DNA of 64,000 bases from Vesta saturnalis (GCA_036346205.1 JARFJB010002417.1:753001-817000); one strand, 5' to 3'. Shown: positions 46,373 through 58,509, counted from the first letter of the stretch. Numbers and translations are program-made. Notes: a model not told the origin generated them from the letters alone.

Positions 46373-46697
46373 GAAAAAAGGAAAAGGCCACGTATTTCAT
46401 TCCCTCCCCAAGGGGGAGGACGGGCTGCTCCAGCTTTCCGAGCTCCTTCAGTCACAATCATGGATTCCCAGCATACATACATACATTACGTATATATGCA
46501 TGGTGGGATTAAGTATGGGTGCGGTCAGGATAAGATCGGAAGGAACGGAGTTAGGGTTCTGAGAGGGAAAATACTACCCAGGCATTCACCGGAAAACCCC
46601 CTGAAAAAAACTCATATAAGGTAGATGGTAACGGGAATCGAACCCATTACCTCCCGAATGCTAAGCAGGTCGTGTCGCCACTGCGCTACCAGCTCGG
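46373..46697 (-). mobile_element. tRNA-Ala-headed SINE (copy 4, best preserved)
   Basis: Read on the minus strand the head has an intact A box TAGCGCAGTGG and B box GGTTCGATTCC, and a loop CTTAGCA matching tRNA-Ala(AGC). The body and CATACATACATACATTACG tail follow. A near-perfect duplication TGAACCA(A/G)GAAG lies at 46,361-46,372 and 46,698-46,709. The intact pol III promoter boxes make it the best family representative here. Confidence 0.9.
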
Positions 46698-46709
46698 TGA
46701 ACCAGGAAG

Positions 46710-47130
46710 AAGATTAGTAATATATTGGTCAATCGTAAAACAAACTTGGGACTAGAAGGATAATGATTGTAGGAAAATACATATCAGAACTGTGAGAGAT
46801 CGCACACCAACTAACGAATCTACTTAAAGAGGGGAAAACACAACAACGCAGTTAGGAAAAAACAAAAAACTGAAAATACTGAAAATATTGATTTTAACAA
46901 CACAAGAATGATTACCAACGTAATTAATAATATGCAATAGAAAACACCAACGGCATCACTTTTTTTAATATTTTTAGCCATAAGTAAAAAATACGTGTTT
47001 TTTAATGCAGTAATCCATCTTATCTTTTATTACAAAGTAAGTCTACAATCGTATGCGGATTTGCAAGAATTACGCCAAAACAATTGCTAGTAGCTGCCAG
47101 AATGCATTTTATACATTTGAAAGCTATATG
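46710..47130. other. no recognised gene
   Basis: AT-rich sequence between the SINE and the Tc1-like gene; nothing identified. Confidence 0.5.
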
Positions 47131-47146
47131 AGTAGTTGTGTTCATT

Positions 47147-48135
<989 letters not shown>

Positions 48136-48419
48136 GACGATGTTACCCAATTGTCAACTTTAAAATTGTTTTGTTTTTGTTAATTGTACATATTTGTGCA
48201 CATTTTTTACATTTGTTCTCATTCTGTGTTAGTTATCGGCTGTAGTTAAGAGATACAAAAATATCCTTAAATGAATAAAACTATGCAATTTATGTAATAT
48301 TTGTTTATAGCCGAATTTCTCAAAAATCCTTGGGTGAGCTAACTGAAATCGAAAGGGGCTCGTAGTCTAGTACCAATGAAGCTTAAAATACTTTGATAGT
48401 TCGTTATAAAACAAATTAC

Positions 48420-49400
48420 AATGAATGTAAGCAATATAAAAAATGGTTTGTCACTAAATTGCATTTCAAAAACTCTCTACGTTCAGCTGTACTGCACTTG
48501 GCCATTCTTTCCTTACACTCCTTTAATCCTCCACACCAAACAGATTTAGGAGTACTATTAAAATAACACTTAACAGCAGCATCGATCTCTTCCTCTGAAA
48601 AAAAAACCTTCCTCGTAAAAAAACAGCCAAAAGTCGCGCAATGCCAGATCCGGTGAGTAGGCGATTACATTAATCTTGTTTGCAGCCAAATAATGCTTAG
48701 TTAGCTCTGCGGTGTGAGAAAAAGCATTATCATGATGTAGCATAATTCACTTCTTTGGCACTTTATCAAACACTTCCGGCAGATAGTGTTCGGCGTACAA
48801 TTTAGCTGTAACAATCTTCTGCTCCTCTAGCTTAATAACGCTCACTATACCGGTACTTCTAAAGAACACGACATACATTACCTTCTTCATTGCTCGCTGC
48901 TTTCTAGTTACTGTTGGTGGTGCCTCGCCTTCATGGATCCACATGCGGCACTCTTCTCGAGTTGGCATTTTGATAAATGGTAGGTATGTAACTTTCATGG
49001 CCTGTGTCCATCATTCTTAAGCAATGTTAGAGTTTCACGGCAAATTCGTAATCGTTCTGCTTTTTGAAAATCTGTAAGATGAAGGGGTAAAAACGACTTA
49101 CGACTCTTTCCAGATTAAGATGGTCGTCTATTAGTGTTTGCACAGATGAGGATCCAATCCCCAGTTCAGCCTCTATTACGGCGTAACTAATTCTGTTAAC
49201 TGCTTTCATAATCAGCAATTTTTTCCTCTACCACAGTAATAATGGGAGGGCCTGCACCTTTCTGGTGATCAAATGCAGTTCTTCCACGCTGGTACCATCT
49301 GTAAATTGTTGCGAAGGAAGACGCCTGATCGTCAAATGTTGATTTCAAACCTTCTTCGCTGTCATACTCACTTAAACCTTTCTTAAAGTCATAATATATC
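48420..49400 (-). pseudogene. classical mariner transposase (DD34D lineage, broken)
   Basis: On the minus strand an N-terminal HTH part (YDSEEGLKSTFDDQASSF, IYRWYQRGRTAF; about 49,260-49,380) is followed by ISYAVIEAELGIGSSSV (about 49,130-49,195). The CRMWIHEGEAPP block (about 48,915) precedes a catalytic region with LHHDNAFSHTAEL (second D, about 48,720) and YSPDLALRDFWLF (third D, about 48,630). The second and third acids are 31 residues apart instead of 34, fitting a 9-bp deletion. A TGA replaces the expected tryptophan just before the second D. It is a separate lineage from the long-TIR mariners. Confidence 0.85.
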
Positions 49401-50914
49401 TTAATACGAAATTATCTTTTTCAAATGCTATTTAAGATTAATTAGCAAGTAAAAAGTTGCTCTTACTGGGGCTACACTTTTGTTTTTCATGGCCTGCATA
49501 ATTTCTTCATTCTCTATATTAATGGCTTGTCCCTCGTATTTCATATAATTTAGTAGTAACATAAAGGAAGATAACTTTTTTACAGTAATTATGCTCTTTA
49601 TTCCTCAAAAGATCAGTTTAAATTGTTATATTAAGCTTTAAAAACCTCGGCACTAAAAAAATGATTATAAAGTTGTAAAGGCAACACGTAAGTTCTATTT
49701 AAAACCATATTGATTAACGAAATGACATAAGAGAAAATGTTCTAACCAGGCCTTCGTACTATCATTGAGTAATGATGTACATCATCACTCAATGGTACTA
49801 TATTAAATGTTAAAAAATTAAAAATTTTCGGGATCAACAAAATAAAAATCCCGTTTTGATTTGATATCTACTATTTAAATTACTGATGTAAAAATAAATT
49901 TCTGTCAACAACAATAAATAACAGTGTTTTGATCTTAAAGGTATATTGAATAAAAGATCAAAATAGAAAGACGTCCTTGAAAAGTAGTGGTAATACGATG
50001 AGGAGGTTGCGGACGGTCGCTTGTCATGTCAATAATCTGACATCCGCGAGACATGACAGCGACAACTTTGTTGAGCACTGGCCACAAAAGCAATGAGACA
50101 AGCTATTTCATAAAGAAAATAAAGGAAAATTTAGATAGACAGGTAATATTAAACGTTTGAAAAATGAAGCGTACGTTAATCACATATTCGCAAATTTTCT
50201 TATTCCAAACATATCAACTTTATAACGCTACTAGTAAAGTAATTATGTGTAATTAATGAAACTGCTTCTTCAAGCTAATCATATTTGAAAAGTTGTAAAA
50301 GAACTTTGCTAGCTAAATATCGTCGTGTTTAATTTAATTATATAAAATATCTAGAAACTCAATACTTTCAATTCCTTCGTTTGTACAATTAAAACAGCGA
50401 ACTATACCTAGGTGAATGCATTAAAAATTCAGCATAAATTAAAATAGAGACAGGCAAATTTGAATATCTTTATTATTCTATTAATTAACTAGAATTTAAG
50501 TTTTTTTCGCAAATAAATGTAATTTATTTACAACTATTGCAGAAAAAAGGAAGCACCGTTCTAACAAGCGTATTTGCTTGGCTAAAATAAATTTAATAAT
50601 ACTAATTTCAGTAATTTCGCACAAGTACGTTTACTTGCATTTTTAAACAAAATTAATCGTATGTGATAATCGCTGATTTACAGTACGAGAGTGTAGGACG
50701 AGTACTACAGAAATATAATCGGTTACTTGACAATTACAATTTAACGCAGTGTTCTACTTTATTATTAACTTGACAGTAGACGCGCTCAGTTTTTTAACAT
50801 AAAAGGGCGTGCGCGGATAACCCCCGCGCGTAATTAAAATTAAAAAAAAACTGATTTTAATGAATTTTTATTCACAAACCAAAGTAGATAGTATTAGGTC
50901 TTAAATCTGTACAA
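49401..50914. other. no recognised gene; small palindrome
   Basis: Unassigned. An imperfect 44-bp palindrome occupies 49,758-49,801 (arms of 22, 19 matching, no loop, centred on GATGTACATC). No coding family is seen. Confidence 0.45.
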
Positions 50915-52217
50915 TTTTATGTTAATAAAGTGGATTCCCTGCAAATGCATGTTCCAAGCACATAAACTTGTGACATTTTTTGCAAAAATATCTTGACGGC
51001 CGGTTTTTCTTCCTGTCACAATACACACATCGACCTTATTGCGGAAATGTCGTATCAACGTTATTTGCTTGTTCCTGAATTCCACAGATTTCACGAATTC
51101 GATTTCTTCGAGACAGACCTTGGTAAACCAATAACTTCAGGTCTACCACGAAGTATCCCTGTAATAAGGAATATCCTAGACCCTGTAGAAATTTTCGACG
51201 TAAAATTTTCGCTTTTTCCAAACTATTGGCGTTATAAATTTATTCGGCCTACGTTTAGGCAACCGTACAAGATAACCATCTTCTCTTGTAGATCTTACAC
51301 AATTGCAGTTGCACAAAGTTTATCAACCACGTCAACGCATCCAATTGTTTTAGGACAGTAGGACAGCACAGTATAATTTTTTTGGCAAACACTTTATTTT
51401 ATGGGACGATGCTCTTGTGTTACTTCATGGGACAATTCATTTTTATTCTTTCTCATGATTCCCACAAGAGAAATTCCCAAGGTATCTAGCATGTTATCAA
51501 TCAAGAGAAAGCTCGTGAACCAGTTATCCAATGTCACATTGCTACCGCCATATTCATTAGGTTTGCTAGAGATATATTGGCGAAAACCACACTTTCCTCT
51601 GAATGCTTCAAGTTTCTCGTCAATTGTAACTAATTCTGAGAGACTATATCCTTTCTACAGGCGTTGACAAATATGTCAAAAATTTCTCTCACTGCTGCCA
51701 ATTTAGCTACTTTTGCTCTCATATCTCGTCTAGGTTTGTCATCGAACCTTAGGGCAATAAAAATTGGAATCGCTTTATTGACACAGTAGGTCAAAATATT
51801 TTAATACTATTCCTGTTGCTTGCAAACAAATCTTGTAACTTTAGGTGATTGGCTCTACATGTTTCCGAAATATGCAAAAGTCCAATAAGTGCATGTATTT
51901 CAGATTTAGTAGTGAACCTAACATCCCGTTTACGTTGAAAATTACTAGAAATGTTTTGAACACATGCTTAGGCAAAGTGTTGTGTTTTGCGTAGCTGATA
52001 CGTTTGTTTATTGGTGGTCTTGTTCTCCATAAAGCACAATCTTTGCCTCTATAAACACTTATTTCACTATCAGGCAGATTATCACTTTCAGTATGTCCAA
52101 CTTCGTCTAGTTCTTGTTCCGATTCGCTATCACTTTTTTCTTCCACGTGGTCTAGTTCATCCACACTCTCCTCATTCATATCTTCTTTACTTTCCCTTCC
52201 TGTGTCTAAATCCATAA
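50915..52217 (-). pseudogene. piggyBac-type transposase (broken)
   Basis: On the minus strand the start at about 52,215 gives an acidic N-terminus (DHVEEKSDSESEQELDEVGH) as in piggyBac proteins. The body has VTIDEKLEAFRGKCGFRQY (about 51,590-51,645), YGGSNVTLDNWFTSFLLID (about 51,510-51,560) and LVGIMRKNKNELS (about 51,435-51,470). The C-terminus carries a cysteine-rich cross-brace, CVYCDRKKNRPSRYFCKKC then MCLEHA (about 50,955-51,035). These are the piggyBac family order and its characteristic terminal zinc module. At least three frames are used and stops intervene. TTAA target ends were not resolved. Confidence 0.85.
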
Positions 52218-52219
52218 GA

Positions 52220-53020
<801 letters not shown>

Positions 53021-53021
53021 A

Positions 53022-53100
53022 CAGGATGATTCAAGTCGGTACCTTAGACTGTTATGTGGAAAAGTGGCATCACCTTTGATATTTTTAATGAGACGCCCTG
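53022..53100. repeat. 79-bp TA-flanked module A
   Basis: Begins CAGGATGATTC, ends GACGCCCTG, and is flanked by TA (53,020-53,021 and 53,101-53,102). The inverted counterpart is 55,453-55,636, enlarged by 105 bp. Confidence 0.8.
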
Positions 53101-53340
53101 TATATTATCACATTGTTAGGTTCGCTATTACTTTTAAATTTTTTTGGATCACACATCCCTATGCCTATCTTCAACCGTTTTTGAGTAATTAATTAATTTC
53201 CTTATTTTTTAGCCAAAACATGGTTCCAATCGAGTGTTCATTATTGTGGTGTTTGAATTTGTAGAAAGTTGAAATTCTGGATGCACTCTATGAATAAGCT
53301 GTTCATCAGTTCAGCGTAACGAAATTGGTTCCATAGTGTA

Positions 53341-53419
53341 CAGGGTCGTTCGAAATTCGTTACGTTTTCGCAAGGTACAAAAATGCAGAAAAGTTCATTA
53401 TTTCAAATAGGACACCCTG
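53341..53419. repeat. 79-bp TA-flanked module B
   Basis: Begins CAGGGTCGTTC, ends GACACCCTG, and is flanked by TA. The inverted counterpart is 55,134-55,212, also 79 bp. It is similar to module A at both ends (TATTT..AAT..GAC.CCCTG). Confidence 0.82.
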
Positions 53420-53602
53420 TATATTATCGAATATTCTGATAGACAATTGAAGTCCCTTTAAAATGATATACCATGTTCCTATACCTAAACAGTAAGGTTT
53501 CCGAAAGAGAAACATGTTCCTATAAAAATTTGTAATCTAGTCACATGTTTCTATTGTTACAATGAAGTGTCAACATTTTTTGTAGTAGCGAAAAGTATTA
53601 AA

Positions 53603-54659
53603 ATGCAAAGGAATAATTATTCTAATGAAGTTTTGATGAAACTCTTCATTCTTCATGGACAATGTGACCAATTTATAGCGAGAACATGCAGGAAGTTCAA
53701 CGAAATGCATCCTAATTTGCGACCAATGGACAAAAGAAAGTTTGTACGATTATACAATAATTTCAATAATTATGGATCGAAACTGATTGCGGAACGAACA
53801 AAGTATATCACTTCAGACGAAGACAATATTATAAATTGCCTATTTTCACGCTCATCCCCAAGCTTCCATAAGGAGTGCAGAAGAAGAGTTAGGCCTATCT
53901 TATGCTTCCATTCAAAGGATTCTTCAAGATCAAGAGATGCACGCATACAAGTATATGACAGTTCAAGCTCTCAAACCGGAAGATTATCAAAATAGGATAA
54001 GCTTTTGTGAAGACATTCTGATCCGTATCCAAGAAGATCCGAACTTTTTAAAAAGAATAATTTGGACAGACGAAGCTAAATTTTCTAGGGAAGGCATTTT
54101 CAACAGAAAAAACCTCTCGGCAGACCAAAATCCAAAAGTTGTTAGAGAAACGGGATTCCAAGAAAAGTTTAGTTTCAATGTTTTTTGTCTTTTGAAAGAT
54201 AATAAAATAAGTTATTATATTTATGATGAATCTTTGAACTCTCAAAAATATCTCGAAATTTTAAGAACGGTAGTGAACAATTTCTTGGATAATTTAACAT
54301 TAGAAGATTATCGTACCTGCTGGTTTCAACTGGATGGAACACCAGCTCATTGCTCTGCAGAAGTAACTGAAGAGTTGATCCAAATGTTCGACGATCGTTG
54401 GTTAAGGCGGTTAGGACCGTGGAATTGGCCTGGGAGATCACCCGACCTCACACCTCTTGATTTTTACTTGTGGGGTAATTTGAAGAGGAAGGTTTATATG
54501 ACACCGGTACTCACGAAACAAGACCTGCGTCAACGAGTTATCAGGAGCATTGAAGAGTTAGATCCCACAGAGATAAGGCGGGCCACAATTTCATCAACGA
54601 TTATTCGTATTCTGAAATGTTTGGAAACCAACGGTCGTCATTTTGAAAATTTATTGTAA
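53603..54659 (+). pseudogene. mariner-type transposase, near-intact, one frameshift (DD41D spacing)
   Basis: ATG at 53,603 (MQRNNYSNEVLMKLFILHGQ) to TAA at 54,657, 1,057 nt: one base more than a multiple of three. The frame moves near 53,870, between the HTH (residues 1-90) and the region SYASIQRILQDQE. Catalytic blocks are IIWTDEAKFSREGIF (first D, codon at 54,069), WFQLDGTPAHCS (second D, 54,333) and RSPDLTPLDFYLWG (third D, 54,459). The second and third acids are 41 residues apart. The C-terminus NGRHFENLL is the family signature. Without the extra base it would have about 351 residues, normal length. The upstream ATG at 53,567 would add a non-conserved leader and lies in the TIR. Confidence 0.93.
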
Positions 54660-54765
54660 ATGCTTTCTAGTTTTGTAAATTGTTGTTTGATATTATTTAC
54701 ATTACGATTCATGTTTAACTGAATTTGTTATTTGACGTTCTTTTTTTATAAATAACAGTAGGTAT

Positions 54766-54950
54766 TAATAATTATTGAAATTATTGTATAATCGTACAAA
54801 CTTTCTTTTGTCCATTGGTCGCAAATTAGGATACATTTCGTTGAACTTCCTGCATGTTCTCGCTATAATTTGGTCACATTGTCCATGAAAAATAAATAGT
54901 TTTATCAAAACTTGAATTGTGTAGTAATTTCCTGCTATTTTGATCTTCTC
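54766..54950 (-). pseudogene. inverted second copy of the transposase N-terminus in the right TIR
   Basis: The minus strand keeps an open frame reading KLFIFHGQCDQIIARTCRKF and then KRKFVRLYNNFNNY, close to residues 14-62 of the transposase. The equivalent of the start codon is changed (ATAG), so translation would need another start. This is the inner end of the TIR. It could yield antisense RNA to the gene or a short HTH-only product; neither can be shown from sequence. Confidence 0.85.
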
Positions 54951-55633
54951 AAATTTCTCCCGTTAATAAACGCCCGAATGTTTTATTATTAGTGCACTAA
55001 TTGTGACAGAAAAGAATAGTGCGATTTTTATAGGAACATGTTTCTATTTCGGAAACCTTACTGTTTAGGTATAGGAACATGATACATCATTTTAAAGGGA
55101 CTTCAGTTGTCTATCAGAATATTCGATAATATACAGGGTGTCCTATTTGAAATACTGAACTTTTCTGCATTTTTGTACCTTGCGAAAACGTAACGAATTT
55201 CGAACGACCCTGTACAATATGGAACCAATTTCGTTATGCAGAACTGATGAACAGCTTATTCATAGAGTGCATCCAGAATTTCAACTTTCTACAAATTCAA
55301 ACACCACAATAATGTTATTCGATTGGAACCATGTTTTGGCTAAAAAATAAGGAAATTAATTAATAACTCAAAAACGGTTGAAGATAGGTATAGGAATGTG
55401 TGAGGCAAAAATAATTTAAAAGTAATAGCGAACCTAAAAATGTAATAATATACAAGGCGTCTCATTAAAAATATCAAAGGTGATGCCACTTTTCCACATA
55501 CGCGACAACGTCGCAACGCTGAAAATATTTTAGATCGATACATCCGAGCCAGACATGCAAATGACCAAATTTTCAAAAAGATCCCATGTCTCGTTTTCCG
55601 TAAACGTCTAAGGTACCATCGACGTGAATCTCC

Positions 55634-55636
<3 letters not shown>
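54766..55636 (-). repeat. right TIR of the 53.0 kb mariner
   Basis: Inverted match to 53,022-53,783, with an extra block of about 105 bp starting CGCGACAACGTCGC (about 55,498) near its outer module. Confidence 0.9.

Positions 55637-55672
<36 letters not shown>
55637..55672. repeat. (TA)n array at the right end of the 53.0 kb mariner
   Basis: Begins exactly at the terminal CCCTG of the element. Confidence 0.97.
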
Positions 55673-55673
<1 letters not shown>

Positions 55674-56068
55674 GCGATTATCATTTATAATTAATACACT
55701 CATATTTTGTTTTATACAAATGTAAACGTTTTGATAACCATTACAAAAAAATTTTAAATAAGATAACGCTTAAAACTTTGCCCAAATCCATTAATTAATT
55801 TAATTTTCCGTCAACTCTTTTCAGATAAAAACGTGAAACATTCCCCGTACCCAAAGGTCCCTATGTGCTGAATTTCATTATAATTGGTTCAACTTTTTCC
55901 GAGTTTATCGATAACCCACCCACATTTTTTTTTAACTGTAATCCAACTCCTCGATAAACCAAATATACTGTGTGAACATTATCTCAGTCGAGCAACTTGC
56001 GCATAAGTTACACGGTTACTATTTTATACAAATTGGTTCGCCTCTCCGGGTATATTCATCGCCCCCCT

Positions 56069-56071
<3 letters not shown>
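55673..56071. other. no recognised gene
   Basis: Short AT-rich spacer between two TA arrays; nothing identified. Confidence 0.5.

Positions 56072-56110
<39 letters not shown>
56072..56110. repeat. (TA)n array
   Basis: Left border of a nested inverted-repeat region. Confidence 0.97.
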
Positions 56111-56112
<2 letters not shown>

Positions 56113-56469
56113 TTTTGGTGAACAATTTACAAATATTTTCAATATATACAAGGTGTCCTACTCAGAGTAGGACCAACTTATATTTTTTTTAGTTTCCTTG
56201 TACAAAAATAATGCGAGCGTGTGTGAATCATTATGGGTCTATATCCTTCCATTCCAGAGTTGTTCACGTATTTATTAGGAAAATATCTCACGTTCGAGAA
56301 ATCACTGTGAAGAAAGCAATGGATATTTATAAAAAAGCTCCCCACTAACAGTTTCACAGTAACTCCTAGTTTCCGATAATTCGCAACTTTATTTCTAGTA
56401 CGCACACAAAATACAGGGTAAGCTAAAAGACAAAAAATTTAATTACTTAATTTTTTCAAATTGAACCAC

Positions 56470-56955
56470 TATTTATTTGTCCACTGTTCGATGGCATTTT
56501 TAACAATAAAAGTCTGAATTAAAGTCGGGTTCAGAGTTGTAATAATTTTGGTAAAATCAAGTAACATGGTTAATTTTTCATTCATTATAAGGGCAAAATT
56601 GTTAAAAAATGAACACTTTATGAGATTAATGGATACAATACAGTAACTTTTTATAACACTTTCTCTCTGACATATACCCAAAGGAAAAAGTCTATTGGCG
56701 GCAGGTCGCGCGACCGAGGCTCCTCTACCCATCCATCCATTAAGGAAAGTTCTATCCAGATATTAGTGAACCACTCTGTGATAGTGCACCGCAGCACCCT
56801 CTTACTCTAGCTATATGCCTCTTCTTGTGAAGATATCGACATCTTCCAATAACACGGAAAGTTCTTAAATAAGAACACAATTGAAGAAATATGGACCGAC
56901 TACTTTTGTACCGATTATTCCTCCCCGAACGTTCGGCCATCATCGGTTCTGACAA
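56470..56955 (-). pseudogene. mariner-type transposase middle fragment
   Basis: The minus strand has GAAVHYHRVVH (second D replaced or out of frame, about 56,775-56,805), followed by NGWMGRGASVARPA (about 56,705-56,745), which corresponds to the NRWIGRGGPVAWPPRS block before the third acid. Downstream is only TIR sequence. It is oriented opposite to the C-terminal piece at 56,980, so part of the element has been inverted. Confidence 0.65.
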
Positions 56956-56979
56956 TCAAAACCAACAACATCAGAAGAC

Positions 56980-57114
56980 ATGAAAGGTCGTATTCGCGAA
57001 GCATTTGGGACAATTCAAGTCGAACTACTAGATAAGGTCAACCTGTCATTCGAACGGCGAATGAGGAGGTGTATTGATCAGAATGGTGGCCTATTCGAAC
57101 ATCTCATAAAAATT
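56980..57114 (+). pseudogene. mariner-type transposase C-terminal fragment
   Basis: TTSEDMKGRIREAFGTI then LSFERRMRRCIDQNGGLFEHL is the conserved C-terminus of the family. The last codons overlap the inner TIR. A stop follows after about 20 non-conserved codons. Confidence 0.8.
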
Positions 57115-57519
57115 TGCTGCATTGTATCATTTTTTAACAGTTTTGCCATTATACTGAATAAACAATTAACCATGGCACTTGAATTCTGAACCCGGCCTTA
57201 ATTCAAATGTTTATTGTTAAAACCTTGAGAAACATACAGAATTTGCCAGACAAACCTTATATCAGCGGAAATCTTATCGAATGACATCGAATGGTGAAAA
57301 AATAAATAGGGTGGTCAATTTGAAAAAATGAAGTAATTAAACTTATTGTCTTTTAGCTCACCCTGTATATTGTGCGCATATTAGAAAAAAAAAGTTGTGT
57401 ATTATATGAAACTAGGGGTTACTGTGAAACTTTTAGTGGTGAGCTTTTTTAGAAATATCCATGGCTTTCGTCATAGTGATTTCTTGAACGTAAGCTATTT
57501 TCCTAATAAAAACGTGAAT

Positions 57520-57559
57520 AACTCTGGAATGGAAGGATATCTCCTTCCATTCCAGAGTT
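57520..57559. repeat. perfect 40-bp palindrome
   Basis: Arms AACTCTGGAATGGAAGGA pair perfectly around a 4-base TATC spacer. A third copy (TTCTGGAATGGAAGGA) follows at 57,561-57,576, and a single copy lies in the left arm at about 56,244-56,265. Confidence 0.95.
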
Positions 57560-57615
57560 ATTCTGGAATGGAAGGATTTATTTTTGTATAAGGAATCTAA
57601 AAAAATAGAAATATA

Positions 57616-57672
57616 CCGGGTATTCCATTTAAAAAAACATGTTTGGCGCAGCACTCTTAGTAAGACACCCTG
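57616..57672. repeat. 57-bp TA-flanked module at the right end of the middle element
   Basis: Begins CCGGGTATTCC after TA (57,614) and ends GACACCCTG before TA (57,673). Its design matches the 60-79 bp modules at 1,136, 53,022 and 53,341. Confidence 0.6.
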
Positions 57673-57795
57673 TATATATTGAAAATATTTTTAAATGGTG
57701 CAACAAAATCATATCTACTAGATGGCGAAAACCGCAAACCGATATATTGAATAGTAAACAAGCTATGGACCGATTACAGAAGACTGGGTCACCCT

Positions 57796-57800
57796 AAATA

Positions 57801-57849
<49 letters not shown>
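57796..57849. repeat. (TA)n array between two elements
   Basis: Separates the nested region from the foldback MITE; interrupted once by TATG. Confidence 0.96.
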
Positions 57850-57852
<3 letters not shown>

Positions 57853-58504
57853 AAATTTCCTCAGCCGACCCCCTTCCGAGATATCACCCCTCAAAAGTGG
57901 TGAGTAAAATTGAGTTTTTATTTTTTTCCTCAAATTTAAGTAAAGATGGAAACTTGAAATTCTGTAATTTCCGGATATTCGCAAAGGACTAACCACCGGT
58001 ATTTTTTCAACATTTATTGTGAATCGTATTTTATTCTTACATTTTACATCTTTACTGTTTTACACTCTCAATACGTAATTTATTTTTTAATAAAGAATAA
58101 AAATCATCAATATTGATTCCGGGAAAAAACTTTAAGATTAGGAAATGTTTTTAAATAAATAGAGATTTTAAGTAACATTTTTATTTCACAAAACTCAACC
58201 TCGAAAAAAATATTTGATATTAAATAAAGCAAGGGTTGCTAATTTCATCCCCTTATAATGCAACAGGAATGTTGAAAAAGTACCGGTGGTTAGTACTTTG
58301 CGAGTGCACGTAAATTACAAAAATTCAGGTTTCCATCTTCACTTAAATTTGAGAAAAAAAAAACTCAATTTTACTCACCACCTTTCAGGGTGATATTTCA
58401 GAAGGAGGTGGGCTGAGAAAATTTTGTTATAGGAAAGACCCATCATAATTTCATACGGGCAATCACCTCCTGAATTTTTTTCGCATGAATTTAGAAACAC
58501 CCTG
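57850..58504. mobile_element. foldback MITE with long arms, left end lost
   Basis: The left arm (57,853-58,010) and inverted right arm (58,268-58,430) match, sharing GAGTAAAATTGAG, GATGGAAAC and CCGGTGGTTAG. The right side continues about 75 bp to the terminal CACCCTG (58,504) followed by TA. The equivalent on the left is missing and the TA array lies there. There is no coding capacity. Confidence 0.85.
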
Positions 58505-58509
58505 TATAT

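Larger units (their letters stand above)
53022..53783 (+). repeat. left TIR, includes promoter region and first 60 codons
   Basis: This arm contains the modules at 53,022-53,100 and 53,341-53,419 and the transposase start codon at 53,603. The coding part is highly conserved with the inverted right arm. Confidence 0.9.
53022..55636 (+). mobile_element. mariner-type transposon with 0.76-0.87 kb TIRs that enter the gene
   Basis: The ends are CAGGATGATTCAAGTCGGTA on the left and CAGGGAGATTCACGTCGATG on the inverted right, with TA on each side and TA arrays beyond. The left arm (53,022-53,783) and inverted right arm (54,766-55,636) align throughout, except for about 105 extra bases near 55,498-55,603 in the right arm. 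Each arm holds two short modules with their own CAGG...CCTG ends. The transposase gene begins inside the left arm. Confidence 0.92.
56111..57795. mobile_element. triple-nested mariner-type inverted repeat region
   Basis: Three concentric pairs are seen. Outermost: ATTTTCAATATA-type flanks matching in inverse at 56,111-56,146 and 57,675-57,710, with an end motif GGTCACCCTA near 57,790. Middle: ends CAAGGTGTCC (56,149) and GACACCCTG (57,672). Inner: ends CAGGGTAAGCTAAAAGAC (56,414) and its inverse (57,365), each flanked by TA. The inner one contains transposase pieces. Confidence 0.7.

Noticed and set aside
46134..46400. Minus-strand hydrophobic 88-codon frame
   Set aside because: No family motif; part overlaps the SINE tail and the composition is typical of AT-rich chance frames.
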